This document shows positions 28,165-38,048 of a stretch of DNA of 64,000 nt, piece after piece. Under the pieces are notes generated by a model. It did no database searches. It was not told where the DNA came from and saw nothing but the letters and a program-made list of their open reading frames with translations. The translations under genes were made by a program, and so were the position numbers. Every line of letters begins with the position of its first letter. Position 1 is the stretch's first letter. The stretch is from Flavobacterium fryxellicola (GTDB lineage: Bacteria > Bacteroidota > Bacteroidia > Flavobacteriales > Flavobacteriaceae), in the NCBI RefSeq assembly GCF_900143245.1, contig NZ_FRDK01000001.1:744001-808000 (forward strand), given 5' to 3'.

Positions 28165-29355
28165 TTAATATAAAAAGCCAAACAACCAAACTGGAATGAT
28201 GTTACCAATTCCCATTTCAATATTGTCTTTAGCAATATAACTATTTTTGACGTTATGAATTTGTACTTGCGTTTTGTTTTTTCCTCCAATTTCAAATGTA
28301 TATTTTTCATCAATCAAAAAAGCGCCTTGATCTGCCAGATGAATTACAGCTAAATTTTTGAATTGATTTACAAAAAAAGTTTCTCTTAAATTACCCACAT
28401 TAGTATTTGCCTTTGCCAAAGCGTACATTAGATTGGTGTTGTTCAGAAATAGTTTTTCGGGTTTTGTTAATACGCCAATTCCTTTGGTGGGGCGATATAA
28501 TTCGTTTACTAATCCCGCTCTTTCTAATTGTTTTATGGCTTGAATTAATCCCGCTCTTGAAGCTCCAATTCTTTCGCTCAATTTAGTGATATTTGGAGTA
28601 AAAGGAGCACTTGTAGCAATGGCAAATAATAGTTTTTTAAGTTTGGTAATCAAATCGTAACTAATATGGTCCACTGCATTTATATCGATTTCAATTATCA
28701 AATTGATGGTATTTATTAATTTCTGATGATACAATTTGACATTTTCCTTGAAGTAAGGATATGCTCCAAACTCGAGGTATTTTAAAAATAACGGAATCGG
28801 TTTTATTTGTTGCAAAAGTAAAGTAGCAATTTCAGTATGATTTTCTAATACATCTTCTAAAGTGTGCCATTTTAAATTGAGTCCTGTTTCAAAAACAATA
28901 AATTCCCTAAACGACATTTCTTTTAAATAATAGCTCACGGCACGTCTGCTTAAATCCGATTCTGATTTGTATATTTCTAACATCGACGATGAGGTGAAAA
29001 TCACTTTCAATTCGGGAACATCGTCATAGATCAGTTTTAATTCTCTCGACCAATTCGCGTATTTATGAACTTCGTCCAGCAACAAATGGGTTCCTCCAAT
29101 TTTAGAAAAATCTTTAGCCAAACCGATCAATGTATTTTCTATAAAAAATAAATTATCTAAACTTACAAACAAACTCGTTTTTAGATTCAGATGCTGTTTA
29201 GCGTATTGCAACAACATAGTCGTTTTGCCTGATCCTCTCGCTCCCTTTATAGCTATTAACTGGTTGTTCCAGTCAATTTCATTAATCAAATACCGTTGAA
29301 AATCTAATGATGTTTTGGATATTTTTTGTTGAAATTCTACTAATAGATCTTCCAT
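28165..29355 (-). CDS. ATP-binding protein (AAA_14/DUF4143 type)
   Basis: 396 residues with Walker A GARGSGKTTML (38-48) and Walker B HLLLDEVHKY (90-99) in an AAA-like core, then a winged-helix-like middle (LSERIGASRAGLIQAIKQLE) and a C-terminal DUF4143-like nuclease-fold region. Such ATPases are widespread in Bacteroidota and their role is unknown; some are seen with mobile or defence genes, but the neighbours here are housekeeping. Preceded by an AT-rich 122-bp gap. Confidence 0.85.
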   Translation of the reverse strand: MEDLLVEFQQKISKTSLDFQRYLINEIDWNNQLIAIKGARGSGKTTMLLQYAKQHLNLKTSLFVSLDNLFFIENTLIGLAKDFSKIGGTHLLLDEVHKYANWSRELKLIYDDVPELKVIFTSSSMLEIYKSESDLSRRAVSYYLKEMSFREFIVFETGLNLKWHTLEDVLENHTEIATLLLQQIKPIPLFLKYLEFGAYPYFKENVKLYHQKLINTINLIIEIDINAVDHISYDLITKLKKLLFAIATSAPFTPNITKLSERIGASRAGLIQAIKQLERAGLVNELYRPTKGIGVLTKPEKLFLNNTNLMYALAKANTNVGNLRETFFVNQFKNLAVIHLADQGAFLIDEKYTFEIGGKNKTQVQIHNVKNSYIAKDNIEMGIGNIIPVWLFGFLY

Positions 29356-29477
29356 TTTGTTGATTTTTGATAAAAAATATATTTAAAAACGTTATATAGA
29401 AATAACGATTTTGTATTTTTTTGTTATCTATAGGTAACGATTTTTAAATTAATTGTTCTTTTAAAGTAACAAAATTT

Positions 29478-29822
29478 TTATTTTAGAGTTAAAGCAGTTC
29501 CGTAAAATGCAATTTCATCCCAGCCAGTTTTCATAAAATTACGAATGTTTTGATGATCCGTTCCTTCTGGATCTCCTAAAACATCTTCAAAATAATAGGC
29601 CCCAAAACAAGCTAATGTAGCGGTTTCAGAGAGGTTCTGAAGTTCGGCGAAAGCCAATAACTTACAAGAACCTGAGTTTTCGCCAGCAATATTGTGTTGC
29701 AAACCGTTCTCAAATGCCGTTGGGGCAAAGTCATAGTGCGCTTCAATTACCGCAATGGTTTCTGCAAAGGTGATGGCTTTAGGCGTTTGATTTAATTTTT
29801 CTAAAAAAGTGGTGATGGTCAT
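29478..29822 (-). CDS. HopJ type III effector family protein
   Basis: A 114-residue protein resembling the HopJ family throughout: FLEKLNQTPKAITFAETIAV near the start, YDFAPTAFENG, and GTDHQNIRNFMKTGWDEIAF at the end. The family name comes from a Pseudomonas effector, but in Flavobacteria the protein is a chromosomal conserved protein with no secretion system nearby, so an effector role is unlikely. 13 bp downstream of the amine oxidase gene. Confidence 0.85.
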   Translation of the reverse strand: MTITTFLEKLNQTPKAITFAETIAVIEAHYDFAPTAFENGLQHNIAGENSGSCKLLAFAELQNLSETATLACFGAYYFEDVLGDPEGTDHQNIRNFMKTGWDEIAFYGTALTLK

Positions 29823-29835
29823 AGTGATAATAGTA

Positions 29836-30888
29836 TTAAAATTCTAGTGCAATCGTTTTTGCAGCAGCAATCGCTCCGTCCATATAGCCGGGATTTTGCG
29901 TCGCGGTTTCTGCCCCGGAAATATATAATTTTCCGTTTTGAAATGGTCTTTTATATAAGGAATGTCCGTTATTTTGGTGTGCCAATACGAGTTGCTCGTA
30001 AGGTTGAAATGTTAGTGGCTCTTCCCGCCACACGTTTTCAACGTAGGCAATATAATCTTTAGCTTCTAAGCCGAATAATGCTGTCAATTGTGCTATAACC
30101 TTTTCTTTTCGTTGTTCCAGAGATAATACCGAGGTTCCTCCGTTTAAAAACCCTTTTAAGGCAAACCCGAAATTATCAGCCGTACTGTGGTCGTACATTT
30201 CCTGAATAATGCTGGCTTGGCTGAATAGGGTTCCAGAGTACTTCTTCTCTTTCCAAAAGGGAGTTTTGTATTCTACAGCGAATTTAATGGATTCGCCCAT
30301 CCAAGTATGCGTCTTCTTGGCTAATTGTGTGAAATTTTCGGGTAAATTAGGCTCGAATATCACTGAGTTTACTAATAAATTAGGTGGAATCGTACTAATG
30401 ACTTTATCTGCGGAATAGCTGTTTCCGACCGAGTCCGTAACGATTAAATGGTGGTTCTCCTCCTTTATTAATGTGATTTTGGTATTTGTTTTAATGTTTT
30501 TAATGCCAATTTCAGAAATTAATTTTTTAATTAAGGTTGCTGTTCCGCCTACGATACGAAAAGAAGGTTCTTCAGAATCCGAAATTTCAAATTTTTGTGG
30601 TGGCACAAAAGACATGGTTTCAAATAACGAAATGCCTTGTGTGTGTTGTTTAAAATAGGGGATTTCTAACGCTCTGAGTACTTCCAAAATGTGGCTATGT
30701 TGGTTTCCAAACCAAGTAGCACCCATTTCCATGGTGACACCTGTTGTGCCAGTTATAGTTTTTATGCGACCTCCAATTCTAGTATTGGCCTCTAATAATA
30801 GAACTTCAATTCCTTTTTTTTGAAGTAAAAAAGCAGTGTAAAGTCCGCAAAGTCCAGCTCCAATTAGAATAACTTTTTCATTTTTCAT
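29836..30888 (-). CDS. flavin-dependent amine oxidase
   Basis: 350 residues with the N-terminal FAD fold LIGAGLCGLYTAFLLQKKG, an acidic ribose-binding LLEANTRIGGRI, and a C-terminal ISGAETATQNPGYMDGAIAA, as in the monoamine oxidase family. It is shorter than typical monoamine oxidases, so the substrate domain is reduced. The ATG overlaps the rsmI stop by 4 bp (ATGA), giving coupled translation. Substrate unknown. Confidence 0.87.
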   Translation of the reverse strand: MKNEKVILIGAGLCGLYTAFLLQKKGIEVLLLEANTRIGGRIKTITGTTGVTMEMGATWFGNQHSHILEVLRALEIPYFKQHTQGISLFETMSFVPPQKFEISDSEEPSFRIVGGTATLIKKLISEIGIKNIKTNTKITLIKEENHHLIVTDSVGNSYSADKVISTIPPNLLVNSVIFEPNLPENFTQLAKKTHTWMGESIKFAVEYKTPFWKEKKYSGTLFSQASIIQEMYDHSTADNFGFALKGFLNGGTSVLSLEQRKEKVIAQLTALFGLEAKDYIAYVENVWREEPLTFQPYEQLVLAHQNNGHSLYKRPFQNGKLYISGAETATQNPGYMDGAIAAAKTIALEF

Positions 30889-31604
30889 GATTCTTCTTCC
30901 TCCGAAAATTTCCTTTTTTTCGGCTCTTTGATTATTGTTTTTCCACCTATCACAACCACAATTTCACCTCGTGGAGCTATTTTTTCGAAATGAGTCAATA
31001 CTTCTCGTACTGTGCCTCGAACATTTTCTTCATGTAGTTTCGATAATTCTCTGCATACACAAATAGGTCTGTCTTCTCCAAAATAAGTGATGAATTCCGC
31101 TAACGTTTTTAGTAATTTATGTGGAGAGACATATAAAATCATGGTGCGTGTTTCTTCAGCTAAAGCCAAATAACGGGTTTGTTTGCCTTTTTTGTCAGGC
31201 AAAAATCCTTCGAAAACAAATTTGTCATTTGGCAAACCACTGTTGACTAAAGCGGGTACAAATGCCGTGGCTCCAGGCAAACATTCTACTTCAACTCCGT
31301 TTTCAACACAAGCACGCGTTAATAAAAAACCGGGATCTGAAATTGCAGGAGTTCCTGCATCTGAAATTAAGGCGATATTTTCTCCAGCTTTCAACCTCGA
31401 AATTAGATTTTCGATTGTTTTGTGTTCGTTATGCATGTGGTGGCTGTACATGTGCGTGCCAATATCGAAATGCTTTAATAATTTTCCGCTCGTACGCGTG
31501 TCCTCGGCGAGAATCAAATCGACTTCTTTAAGAATCCGAATCGCCCGGAAAGTCATGTCTTCGAGGTTGCCAATAGGCGTAGGAACGATATATAATTTTG
31601 ACAT
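30885..31604 (-). CDS. rsmI: 16S rRNA (cytidine1402-2'-O)-methyltransferase
   Basis: Methylates the ribose of C1402 in the ribosomal P site. The 239-residue tetrapyrrole-methylase fold protein has TPIGNLEDMTFRAI, ILAEDTRTSGKLLKHF and SDAGTPAISDPGF. A basic/acidic tail is typical. It overlaps the downstream amine oxidase gene by 4 bp. Confidence 0.94.
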   Translation of the reverse strand: MSKLYIVPTPIGNLEDMTFRAIRILKEVDLILAEDTRTSGKLLKHFDIGTHMYSHHMHNEHKTIENLISRLKAGENIALISDAGTPAISDPGFLLTRACVENGVEVECLPGATAFVPALVNSGLPNDKFVFEGFLPDKKGKQTRYLALAEETRTMILYVSPHKLLKTLAEFITYFGEDRPICVCRELSKLHEENVRGTVREVLTHFEKIAPRGEIVVVIGGKTIIKEPKKRKFSEEEES

Positions 31605-31680
31605 AGATAAATAATTAAGTACAAATTTCCAATGAAATCAGAAACTGTTGAAATGCGTATTTAATAAAGGGTAAGGAAGG

Positions 31681-32772
31681 TTATAGGAATTTTTTCTCAA
31701 TAATATCCATGAAACGTTCTTCATACTCTTGTTTGCCTTGCCAGTTGTTGTAATCCGGTTTTACCATTTCTTGAACAAAATCCCTAGTTTCATAGAAGGT
31801 GTCAAACGTAATTAATTGACTTAAAACCCGATTGTAATCTTCGCTACTGTTTCCAAAAAGATGTTTTATAAAAGCAAGACGGTCATTTAGATCAATAGTA
31901 ATTCCTTTGCCTAATTTATCGTTCAAAGAAACTATTTTAGGTTCTGTTTTTTCGACTATTTCGGGTTGGTTCGGGTCTAGTTTGAGTGCTTCAGTGGTGG
32001 CTTCGTCTTTTGGAACTTCACTGACTACTGCAGTTGGAATAGTATCTACTTGTTGTTTCTTTACAAAAAGAGTATCGTGATAATTGCCTCCCAATAAATC
32101 TTCAAAAGAGATTTGTACGGCTTCTGTTTTCTTTGGTATTTCCAGTTCAGTTTGTACTTCTTTTTCCTGTGATACCTCAAAAGCAGGTTCAAAAGCAGTT
32201 TCACTTTCCTGAGTTTCTTCTTCTATTTCTTGTTCTGTATCAGATTCCACTTCCTTTTCTTCACTAGTTTCTTCTTCACTAGTTTTCGATACTTCTTCTT
32301 CTACTTCTTCGTTCTCATCAACTACCGCTTCTGTTTGCTCCACAATCGTTTCAATATTTTCCTCAGCAATTGGTTCTGCTACAGGAATTTGTTGAGGCTC
32401 CATTTCTTCTGCTTCAACGGCACTTTCTTCTACTGTTGCAACTGGTTTTGATGCTGCTACAGGAGTTGTTTCTTCGACTTGTTTCTCCGTACTTTCAGCA
32501 GGTTCTTCACTAGCAGTTTCTTCTGTTACAGCGGCTGCTTCTGGTTGAACTAATTCGTTTTTATGAAATACAGATTCAATTTCTTTACTGATTTCTGAAA
32601 TGCCAATTGTTGGTTTTGCATCGCTAAAATGCTCTTCTACAAATCGTAAGACAGAAAGTTTTTCGTATAATTTCTGTGTTTCCAAATATAATTGATTGAT
32701 ATCAGATTTATTTTTTAACTGTAATATTCTGTGTGCAATGCTGATTAAATCGGCTTCCAATTTTTTTTTCAT
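31681..32772 (-). CDS. Glu-rich hypothetical protein
   Basis: 363 residues in three parts: a helical N-terminus (about 1-75), a long Glu/Thr/Val-rich low-complexity stretch (about 80-215), and a conserved-looking C-terminus (about 285-363) with LNDRLAFIKHLFGNSSEDYN and a YEERFMDIIEKKFL tail. No known domain is recognised. It probably acts as an extended scaffold or adaptor; that is speculation. It lies just upstream of rsmI on the same strand. Confidence 0.7.
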   Translation of the reverse strand: MKKKLEADLISIAHRILQLKNKSDINQLYLETQKLYEKLSVLRFVEEHFSDAKPTIGISEISKEIESVFHKNELVQPEAAAVTEETASEEPAESTEKQVEETTPVAASKPVATVEESAVEAEEMEPQQIPVAEPIAEENIETIVEQTEAVVDENEEVEEEVSKTSEEETSEEKEVESDTEQEIEEETQESETAFEPAFEVSQEKEVQTELEIPKKTEAVQISFEDLLGGNYHDTLFVKKQQVDTIPTAVVSEVPKDEATTEALKLDPNQPEIVEKTEPKIVSLNDKLGKGITIDLNDRLAFIKHLFGNSSEDYNRVLSQLITFDTFYETRDFVQEMVKPDYNNWQGKQEYEERFMDIIEKKFL

Positions 32773-33020
32773 AACTGTTGAAATTATAGGGTGTTAGGCA
32801 GGTCTTATTTGATGCGTTTTTGTATTCTGTTTTATATCTTGATCGAAAAAGAGATTATTTAAGTAAAAGATTTTTATTTTTTTAAATAAGTGCTGGCAAA
32901 TCCCCGATTTGATATAAATTTTATACTTTTGAAACGACGTAAAAGTATAAAATTTTTAAGTCGGTTCGCTTATTACAAAGTAATAAAAACTATTCATTTT
33001 TTAAGTTAGAAAAATACAAA

Positions 33021-33611
33021 ATGTTTCTCGAAAATACAGTAAATCATAAAGAACAATTTGGTTGGATTGAAGTCATTTGTGGCTCCATGTTCTCGGGTAA
33101 AACCGAAGAATTGATCCGTCGCTTGAAAAGAGCGCAATTTGCCAAGCAAAAGGTTGAAATCTTTAAACCAGCAATCGATACGCGCTATGATGAGGAAATG
33201 GTGGTGTCGCATGATGCTAATGAAATCCGTTCAACACCCGTTCCTGCTGCGGCGAATATTGCTATTTTAGCGCAAGGTTGCGATGTGGTTGGGATTGATG
33301 AGGCACAGTTTTTTGATGATGAAATCGTGAGAGTATGTAATGATCTTGCCAACCAAGGGATTCGCGTCATTGTTGCTGGTTTGGATATGGATTTTAAAGG
33401 AAATCCTTTTGGTCCCATGCCGGCTCTTATGGCGACTGCAGAATATGTGACTAAAGTTCACGCCGTATGCACGCGTACTGGAAATTTAGCGAATTATAGT
33501 TTCCGTAAAACGGATAATGATAAACTCGTGATGCTTGGCGAAACCGAAGAATACGAGCCGTTGAGTCGTGCCGCCTATTATCACGCGATGCGGAAAGATC
33601 AGGAAAAGTAA
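33021..33611 (+). CDS. tdk: thymidine kinase
   Basis: Phosphorylates thymidine in the salvage pathway. The 196 residues have the P-loop [10 protein letters not shown] (21-30), the DEAQFFD segment, and the lasso with [12 protein letters not shown]. The zinc-site cysteines of other type II kinases are mostly replaced ([16 protein letters not shown]), so the structural zinc is probably absent, as I recall for Bacteroidota enzymes. Terminator at 33692. Confidence 0.94.
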   Translation: MFLENTVNHKEQFGWIEVICGSMFSGKTEELIRRLKRAQFAKQKVEIFKPAIDTRYDEEMVVSHDANEIRSTPVPAAANIAILAQGCDVVGIDEAQFFDDEIVRVCNDLANQGIRVIVAGLDMDFKGNPFGPMPALMATAEYVTKVHAVCTRTGNLANYSFRKTDNDKLVMLGETEEYEPLSRAAYYHAMRKDQEK

Positions 33612-33691
33612 ACTCTTTTCTTCTCCGTACGTTTCGGTATACTCTAAATCGGCCGGATCCGAAAGGGTATTGAAGTAAGAAGCTCTAAAAA

Positions 33692-33738
33692 TAAAAAACC
33701 CTTCCAAAGTTTTACACGCTGGAAGGGTTTGTTTTTTT
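33692..33738. terminator. bidirectional terminator between tdk and Uma2 gene
   Basis: AAAAAACCCTTCCA / TGGAAGGGTTTGTTTTTT around a 13-nt loop between the converging genes. Confidence 0.8.
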
Positions 33739-34324
33739 AATTAAAGATAGTCTCTAATTTAAAATCTAATTCTGGAAATAATTTACTTTGAATAATATCT
33801 TCCTCAATCAAGGGGTGCATTCCTATAAACTGATTTTCTTTCAGGACATAGATGAAAAGCGTTTTATCAGCGGGATTTACTATCCAATATTCTAAAACAC
33901 CTGCTTCCTCGTACAAATCAAATTTATACTTCATTTCTTTATTGGAATTCCCTGGAGACAAGATTTCTATAACCAAATCTGGTGCGCCAATAGCGCCTCG
34001 CTCGTCAATTTTAGAATCATCACAAATAATACACAAATCAGGCTGTACCACCGTATAAATTTCTTTGTCTGATGTCGATTTCTTTTTGTCTATTAATCGA
34101 ACATCAAAAGGAGCTGCGAAAAGATTACAAGGATGCGGTTTGAAAAAATTATATAAAACACCTGCTAGCTCCATGGAAATTCTTTGATGTGTAGTACTTG
34201 GTGCGGGACTCATTTTAAAAATCTTTCCCCTTAGTAATTCCAGTTTTTCCTGAAACTGCCAAGTCAGGTAATCAGCATAAGAATAGGTTTTGGTTAAATC
34301 TAGTTGATTGATATCCGTAATCAT
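33737..34324 (-). CDS. Uma2 family (DUF820) restriction-endonuclease-fold protein
   Basis: 195 residues from MITDINQLDL. PD-(D/E)XK-type motifs are visible: VQPDLCIICDDS, APDLVIEILSPGNS, and the helix MKYKFDLYEEAGVLEYWIV. Family members occur singly or in expanded sets, and their targets are unknown. An upstream extension to 34381 is possible but lacks family similarity. Stand-alone here. Confidence 0.87.
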   Translation of the reverse strand: MITDINQLDLTKTYSYADYLTWQFQEKLELLRGKIFKMSPAPSTTHQRISMELAGVLYNFFKPHPCNLFAAPFDVRLIDKKKSTSDKEIYTVVQPDLCIICDDSKIDERGAIGAPDLVIEILSPGNSNKEMKYKFDLYEEAGVLEYWIVNPADKTLFIYVLKENQFIGMHPLIEEDIIQSKLFPELDFKLETIFN

Positions 34325-34494
34325 AAAACTTCTTTTTACAAAATTACTAAAAAAACTTCTTTTTAATGTACTGAAAAACAATAGATATTGATTTTGTAAG
34401 GTTCAAATTTGAAATGAGTTTCGGAGTAAGCGTTCATCATCATTTATCAATACTAAATCTCAAATCGTTAATCAGCAATCTCAAATCAACAATC

Positions 34495-35961
34495 TTAGAT
34501 CTTTTTCCTCATTCTCGCTACGGGAATATCGAGTTGTTCTCTGTATTTTGCGATCGTTCTTCTCGCTATTGGATATCCTTTTTCTTTAAGAATTTCAGCT
34601 AATTGATCATCTGGCAGTGGTTTTTTCTTGTCTTCTTCTTCAATTGTGTTCTGAAGAATTTTCTTGATTTCTAGTGTGGATACATCTTCACCTTGATCGT
34701 TTTTCATAGATTCCGAGAAGAACTCCTTAATTAATTTAGTACCATAAGGTGTTTCTACATATTTACTGTTGGCCACGCGAGAAATGGTCGAAATATCAAG
34801 ACCTACCATATCAGCAATATCCTTCAAGATCATTGGTTTCAACTTCGTCTCATCGCCATCTAGGAAAAACTCTTCCTGATAATGCATAATCGCATTCATG
34901 GTGACAAACAGTGTTTCTTGACGCTGGCGAATCGCATCAATAAACCATTTAGCCGAATCTAATTTTTGCTTGATAAATTGTACAGCATCTTTTTGCTGTG
35001 ATGATTTATCGCGCGAATCCTTGTAGGTTTGCATCATTTCCTGATAATCTTTAGAAACGTGCAGGGAAGGAGCATTTCGCCCGTTTAGGGTGAGTTCCAG
35101 TTCGCCATCTACAATTCTAATGGCAAAATCAGGAACTACATTTTCAGTTACCTTGTTGTTTCCTGTGAAAGAACCACCTGGTTTTGGATTTAATTTCTCT
35201 ATTTCGTGAATGGCTTTTTTAAGTTGCTCATTCGAAACATTGTATTTCTGAATTAACTTATCATAATGTTTTTTGGTAAACGCATCAAACTGATTTTCGA
35301 TAATATCAGTGGCTAATTCCACAGATTCTGTGGGTGTTTTGTGTTTCAATTGCAACAACAAACATTCCTGTAAATCTTGCGCGCCTACGCCGGATGGTTC
35401 TAGTTCGTGAATGACTTGTAGCATTTTTTGCACCATCTTTTCATCGGTGTAAATGCCTTGGGTAAACGCCATATCATCCACCATATCGGCCACGCTGCGA
35501 CGAATATAACCCATGTCATCAATGCTACCCACAAGGAATTCAGCAATGTCACGCTCTTCATCATTTAAGATGAAAGTGTTCAATTGATTGATTAAGTCTT
35601 GGTGAAAACTCACCGGCGCTGCAAACGGCGTTTCGCGATCGTCATCATCATCACTGTAATTATTCGCTTGCGTTTTATAATCAGGCGTTTCGTCGTTGCT
35701 TAAATATTCGTCGATGTTAATGTCTTCGGCTTCAATTCGCTCTGATTCGGCATCATCGTAATCATCGTAATCCTCGTTTTCGAACTCGTCTTTTTCAAAT
35801 TCATCTTCTTCCTTTCCTGTTTCTAAGGCTGGATTTTCGTTCATTTCTTCGAGTAAACGTTGCTCAAAAGCTTGCGTAGGCAACTGAATTAACTTCATCA
35901 GCTGAATTTGCTGTGGAGATAATTTCTGAGATAATTTTAAATTTAAGAATTGCTTTAGCAT
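34495..35961 (-). CDS. rpoN: RNA polymerase sigma-54 factor
   Basis: Alternative sigma factor that needs AAA+ activators. The 488 residues show region I (LSQKLSPQQIQLMKLIQLP, about 9-27), an acidic region II (about 48-110), the core-binding domain, and the C-terminal RpoN box ARRTIAKYRE (466-475) that reads the -24 element. Complete. No sigma-54 activator gene is in the window. Confidence 0.95.
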   Translation of the reverse strand: MLKQFLNLKLSQKLSPQQIQLMKLIQLPTQAFEQRLLEEMNENPALETGKEEDEFEKDEFENEDYDDYDDAESERIEAEDINIDEYLSNDETPDYKTQANNYSDDDDDRETPFAAPVSFHQDLINQLNTFILNDEERDIAEFLVGSIDDMGYIRRSVADMVDDMAFTQGIYTDEKMVQKMLQVIHELEPSGVGAQDLQECLLLQLKHKTPTESVELATDIIENQFDAFTKKHYDKLIQKYNVSNEQLKKAIHEIEKLNPKPGGSFTGNNKVTENVVPDFAIRIVDGELELTLNGRNAPSLHVSKDYQEMMQTYKDSRDKSSQQKDAVQFIKQKLDSAKWFIDAIRQRQETLFVTMNAIMHYQEEFFLDGDETKLKPMILKDIADMVGLDISTISRVANSKYVETPYGTKLIKEFFSESMKNDQGEDVSTLEIKKILQNTIEEEDKKKPLPDDQLAEILKEKGYPIARRTIAKYREQLDIPVARMRKKI

Positions 35962-36040
35962 TTTTATTGTTTAAAGTTGAGGTTTAAGGTTTAAGGTTGA
36001 ACTTTCAAACAACTTTAAACCTTAAACATAAAACAAATTT

Positions 36041-37477
36041 TTAAAATTCCGCATTCATTGGCGTTCTCGGGAACGGAATTACGTCACGTATGTTTGTCAT
36101 TCCAGTAACAAAAAGTACCAATCTTTCAAATCCTAGTCCAAAACCAGAGTGCACCGCTGAACCAAATCTTCTGGTGTCTAAATACCACCATAATTCTTCT
36201 TCGTCAATTCCTAAGGCTTTCATTTTTTCGACCAAAACATCAAAACGTTCCTCTCTTTGTGAACCCCCTACGATTTCTCCAATTCCTGGGAAAAGAATAT
36301 CCATGGCGCGAACCGTTTTTCCGTCTTCGTTCAAACGCATGTAAAATGCTTTGATATTGGCTGGATAATCAAACAATATTACCGGACATTTAAAATGTTT
36401 TTCTACCAAATAGCGCTCGTGCTCACTTTGTAAATCAGCACCCCATTCGTTAATGATATAGTTGAATTTTTTCTTTTTGTTAGGCGTACATTCTCTCAAA
36501 ATATCAATTGCTTCGGTGTAGGATACACGTTTGAAATTGTTTTCCAAAACAAAGTTTAGTTTGTCAAGTAAAGCCATTTCGCTTCTTTCAGCAACTGGTT
36601 TTGATTTTTCTTCGTCTAACAAACGCGTCTCTAGGAACTTCAAATCTTCTGGACATTTATCCAATGTATATTTGATTACGTATTGAATAAAATCTTCTGC
36701 CAAGTCCATATTGTCATTTAAATCATTAAACGCAACCTCTGGCTCAATCATCCAAAACTCCGCAAGGTGGCGCGAAGTATTTGAGTTTTCCGCTCTAAAA
36801 GTTGGTCCAAAAGTATAAATCTGACCCAAAGCCATCGCAAAAGTTTCTCCTTCTAATTGCCCTGAAACCGTCAAGTTGGTCTCTTTACCAAAGAAATCTT
36901 CCTTATAATCTACTTTTCCGTCTTCGGTTCTTGGCGTTCCGTCAAATGGTAAAGCAGTAACTTTAAACATTTCACCTGCACCTTCCGCATCAGATCCGGT
37001 GATGATTGGCGTATTCACATACACAAAACCTTTCTCTTGAAAATAACTATGAACCGCATACGATAATACCGACCGCACTCTCATAATCGCTCCAAACATA
37101 TTGGTACGCACTCTTAAATGCGCATTTTCACGCAAGAAATCAAGACTCGGTTTATTCTTGGGTTGGATTGGGAATTTCTCTGCATCAGAGTCTCCAAGGA
37201 TTTCTAATTTAGCCACCTGGATCTCAAATTTTTGACCTGCACCTTTACTTTCCACCAAAGTTCCTGTTACAGAAATGGCTGCTCCAGTCGTAATTCTTTT
37301 CAAAGTTTCGTCTGGCGTATTCTCAAAATCCACCACACATTGTATGTTATCAATGGTCGAGCCATCGTTTAAGGCAATAAATTGATTGTTTCTAAAAGTT
37401 CTCACCCATCCTTTTGCATTTACTTCATGAAGCGTCGTGGCACTGTTAAGTAAGTCTTTAACTTTTGTATGTCTCAT
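36041..37477 (-). CDS. asnS: asparaginyl-tRNA synthetase
   Basis: Charges tRNA-Asn. The 478 residues consist of an N-terminal OB-fold anticodon domain ([18 protein letters not shown]) and a class II catalytic core with motif 2 ([21 protein letters not shown]) and motif 3 ([16 protein letters not shown]), followed by the Asn-type end [11 protein letters not shown]. The start [10 protein letters not shown] at 37477 matches the family. Co-directional with rpoN after a 79-bp gap. Confidence 0.95.
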   Translation of the reverse strand: MRHTKVKDLLNSATTLHEVNAKGWVRTFRNNQFIALNDGSTIDNIQCVVDFENTPDETLKRITTGAAISVTGTLVESKGAGQKFEIQVAKLEILGDSDAEKFPIQPKNKPSLDFLRENAHLRVRTNMFGAIMRVRSVLSYAVHSYFQEKGFVYVNTPIITGSDAEGAGEMFKVTALPFDGTPRTEDGKVDYKEDFFGKETNLTVSGQLEGETFAMALGQIYTFGPTFRAENSNTSRHLAEFWMIEPEVAFNDLNDNMDLAEDFIQYVIKYTLDKCPEDLKFLETRLLDEEKSKPVAERSEMALLDKLNFVLENNFKRVSYTEAIDILRECTPNKKKKFNYIINEWGADLQSEHERYLVEKHFKCPVILFDYPANIKAFYMRLNEDGKTVRAMDILFPGIGEIVGGSQREERFDVLVEKMKALGIDEEELWWYLDTRRFGSAVHSGFGLGFERLVLFVTGMTNIRDVIPFPRTPMNAEF

Positions 37478-37592
37478 TTTATGTATATAGTTGATATTAA
37501 AAATTGTCTCGTAACCGAAATGCAAATATAAATGATTTGTTTGTAATTGTCATTGCGAGAAAGGAAGCATTCCAAAGGTCCTTTTGTTTTTT

Positions 37593-37677
37593 GGAGCTAT
37601 TTCCCGCTATGCATTACAATCTTATTGTTTTTTGAAAGCAAAAACAATAAGGATTTTCATTGCTATCGGGGCTAGGA
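37593..37677. repeat. interspersed palindromic repeat, type A
   Basis: Runs from GGAGCTATTTCCCGCTATGC to TGCTATCGGGGCTAG, an imperfect palindrome with an ACAATAAGGAT-like inner arm. It is related to 17162-17241 (opposite orientation) and 5322-5420. It lies in a 571-bp gene-free stretch (37478-38048) made up largely of such elements. Confidence 0.6.
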
Positions 37678-37708
37678 AGTAGTGGCTAAAAGAATATTTT
37701 GCTCTTAT

Positions 37709-37780
37709 TTTGTCATTCTGCGGAACGAAGAATCTCTATTCGGTGCACAATTGTAAAGATTTTTTATCGGTAAGAATGAT
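37709..37780. repeat. interspersed repeat, type B (decayed copy 1)
   Basis: Begins TTTGTCATTCTGCGGAACG and continues AGAATCTC, related to the left arm of the large palindrome at 55265-55397; the right arm is degenerate (TAAGAATGATG). Confidence 0.5.
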
Positions 37781-37820
37781 GATTTATTTTAAGCTCTATT
37801 TTAGACCTTTTCTGTGTTTA

Positions 37821-37895
37821 TTTTGTCATTCTGAGGAACGAATAATCTCTGTTCAGTGAGCAACATGTGAGGATTCTGCCTTTGTCAGAATTACA
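37821..37895. repeat. interspersed repeat, type B (decayed copy 2)
   Basis: TTTTGTCATTCTGAGGAACG followed by AATAATCTCTGTTCAGTG and a decayed right arm AGGATTCTGCC...GTCAGAATTACAAA. It is 112 bp from copy 1 and of the same family as 55265-55397. Confidence 0.5.
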
Positions 37896-38048
37896 AATTG
37901 TGGTTGAAAAAAACTGTTCTAATTTTAGGTGTAAGCGCTTTGAAAGATCAATCTAACATGTGAGATTATAAAAGGTGAGGAGACCTTTTTACGCCTCCTC
38001 AAAGTTGAAAACTTTGCAGAGCAATAATTTTGCGGATATAGAAAATAA

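Noticed and set aside
28165..29355. AAA_14/DUF4143 ATPase and the Uma2 protein as parts of a defence island
   Set aside because: Both are isolated among housekeeping genes; no partner genes, integrases or repeats around them support a defence system.
29478..29822. HopJ-like gene as a secreted virulence effector
   Set aside because: No type III or other secretion genes nearby and it lies in a metabolic neighbourhood; the name reflects family history only.
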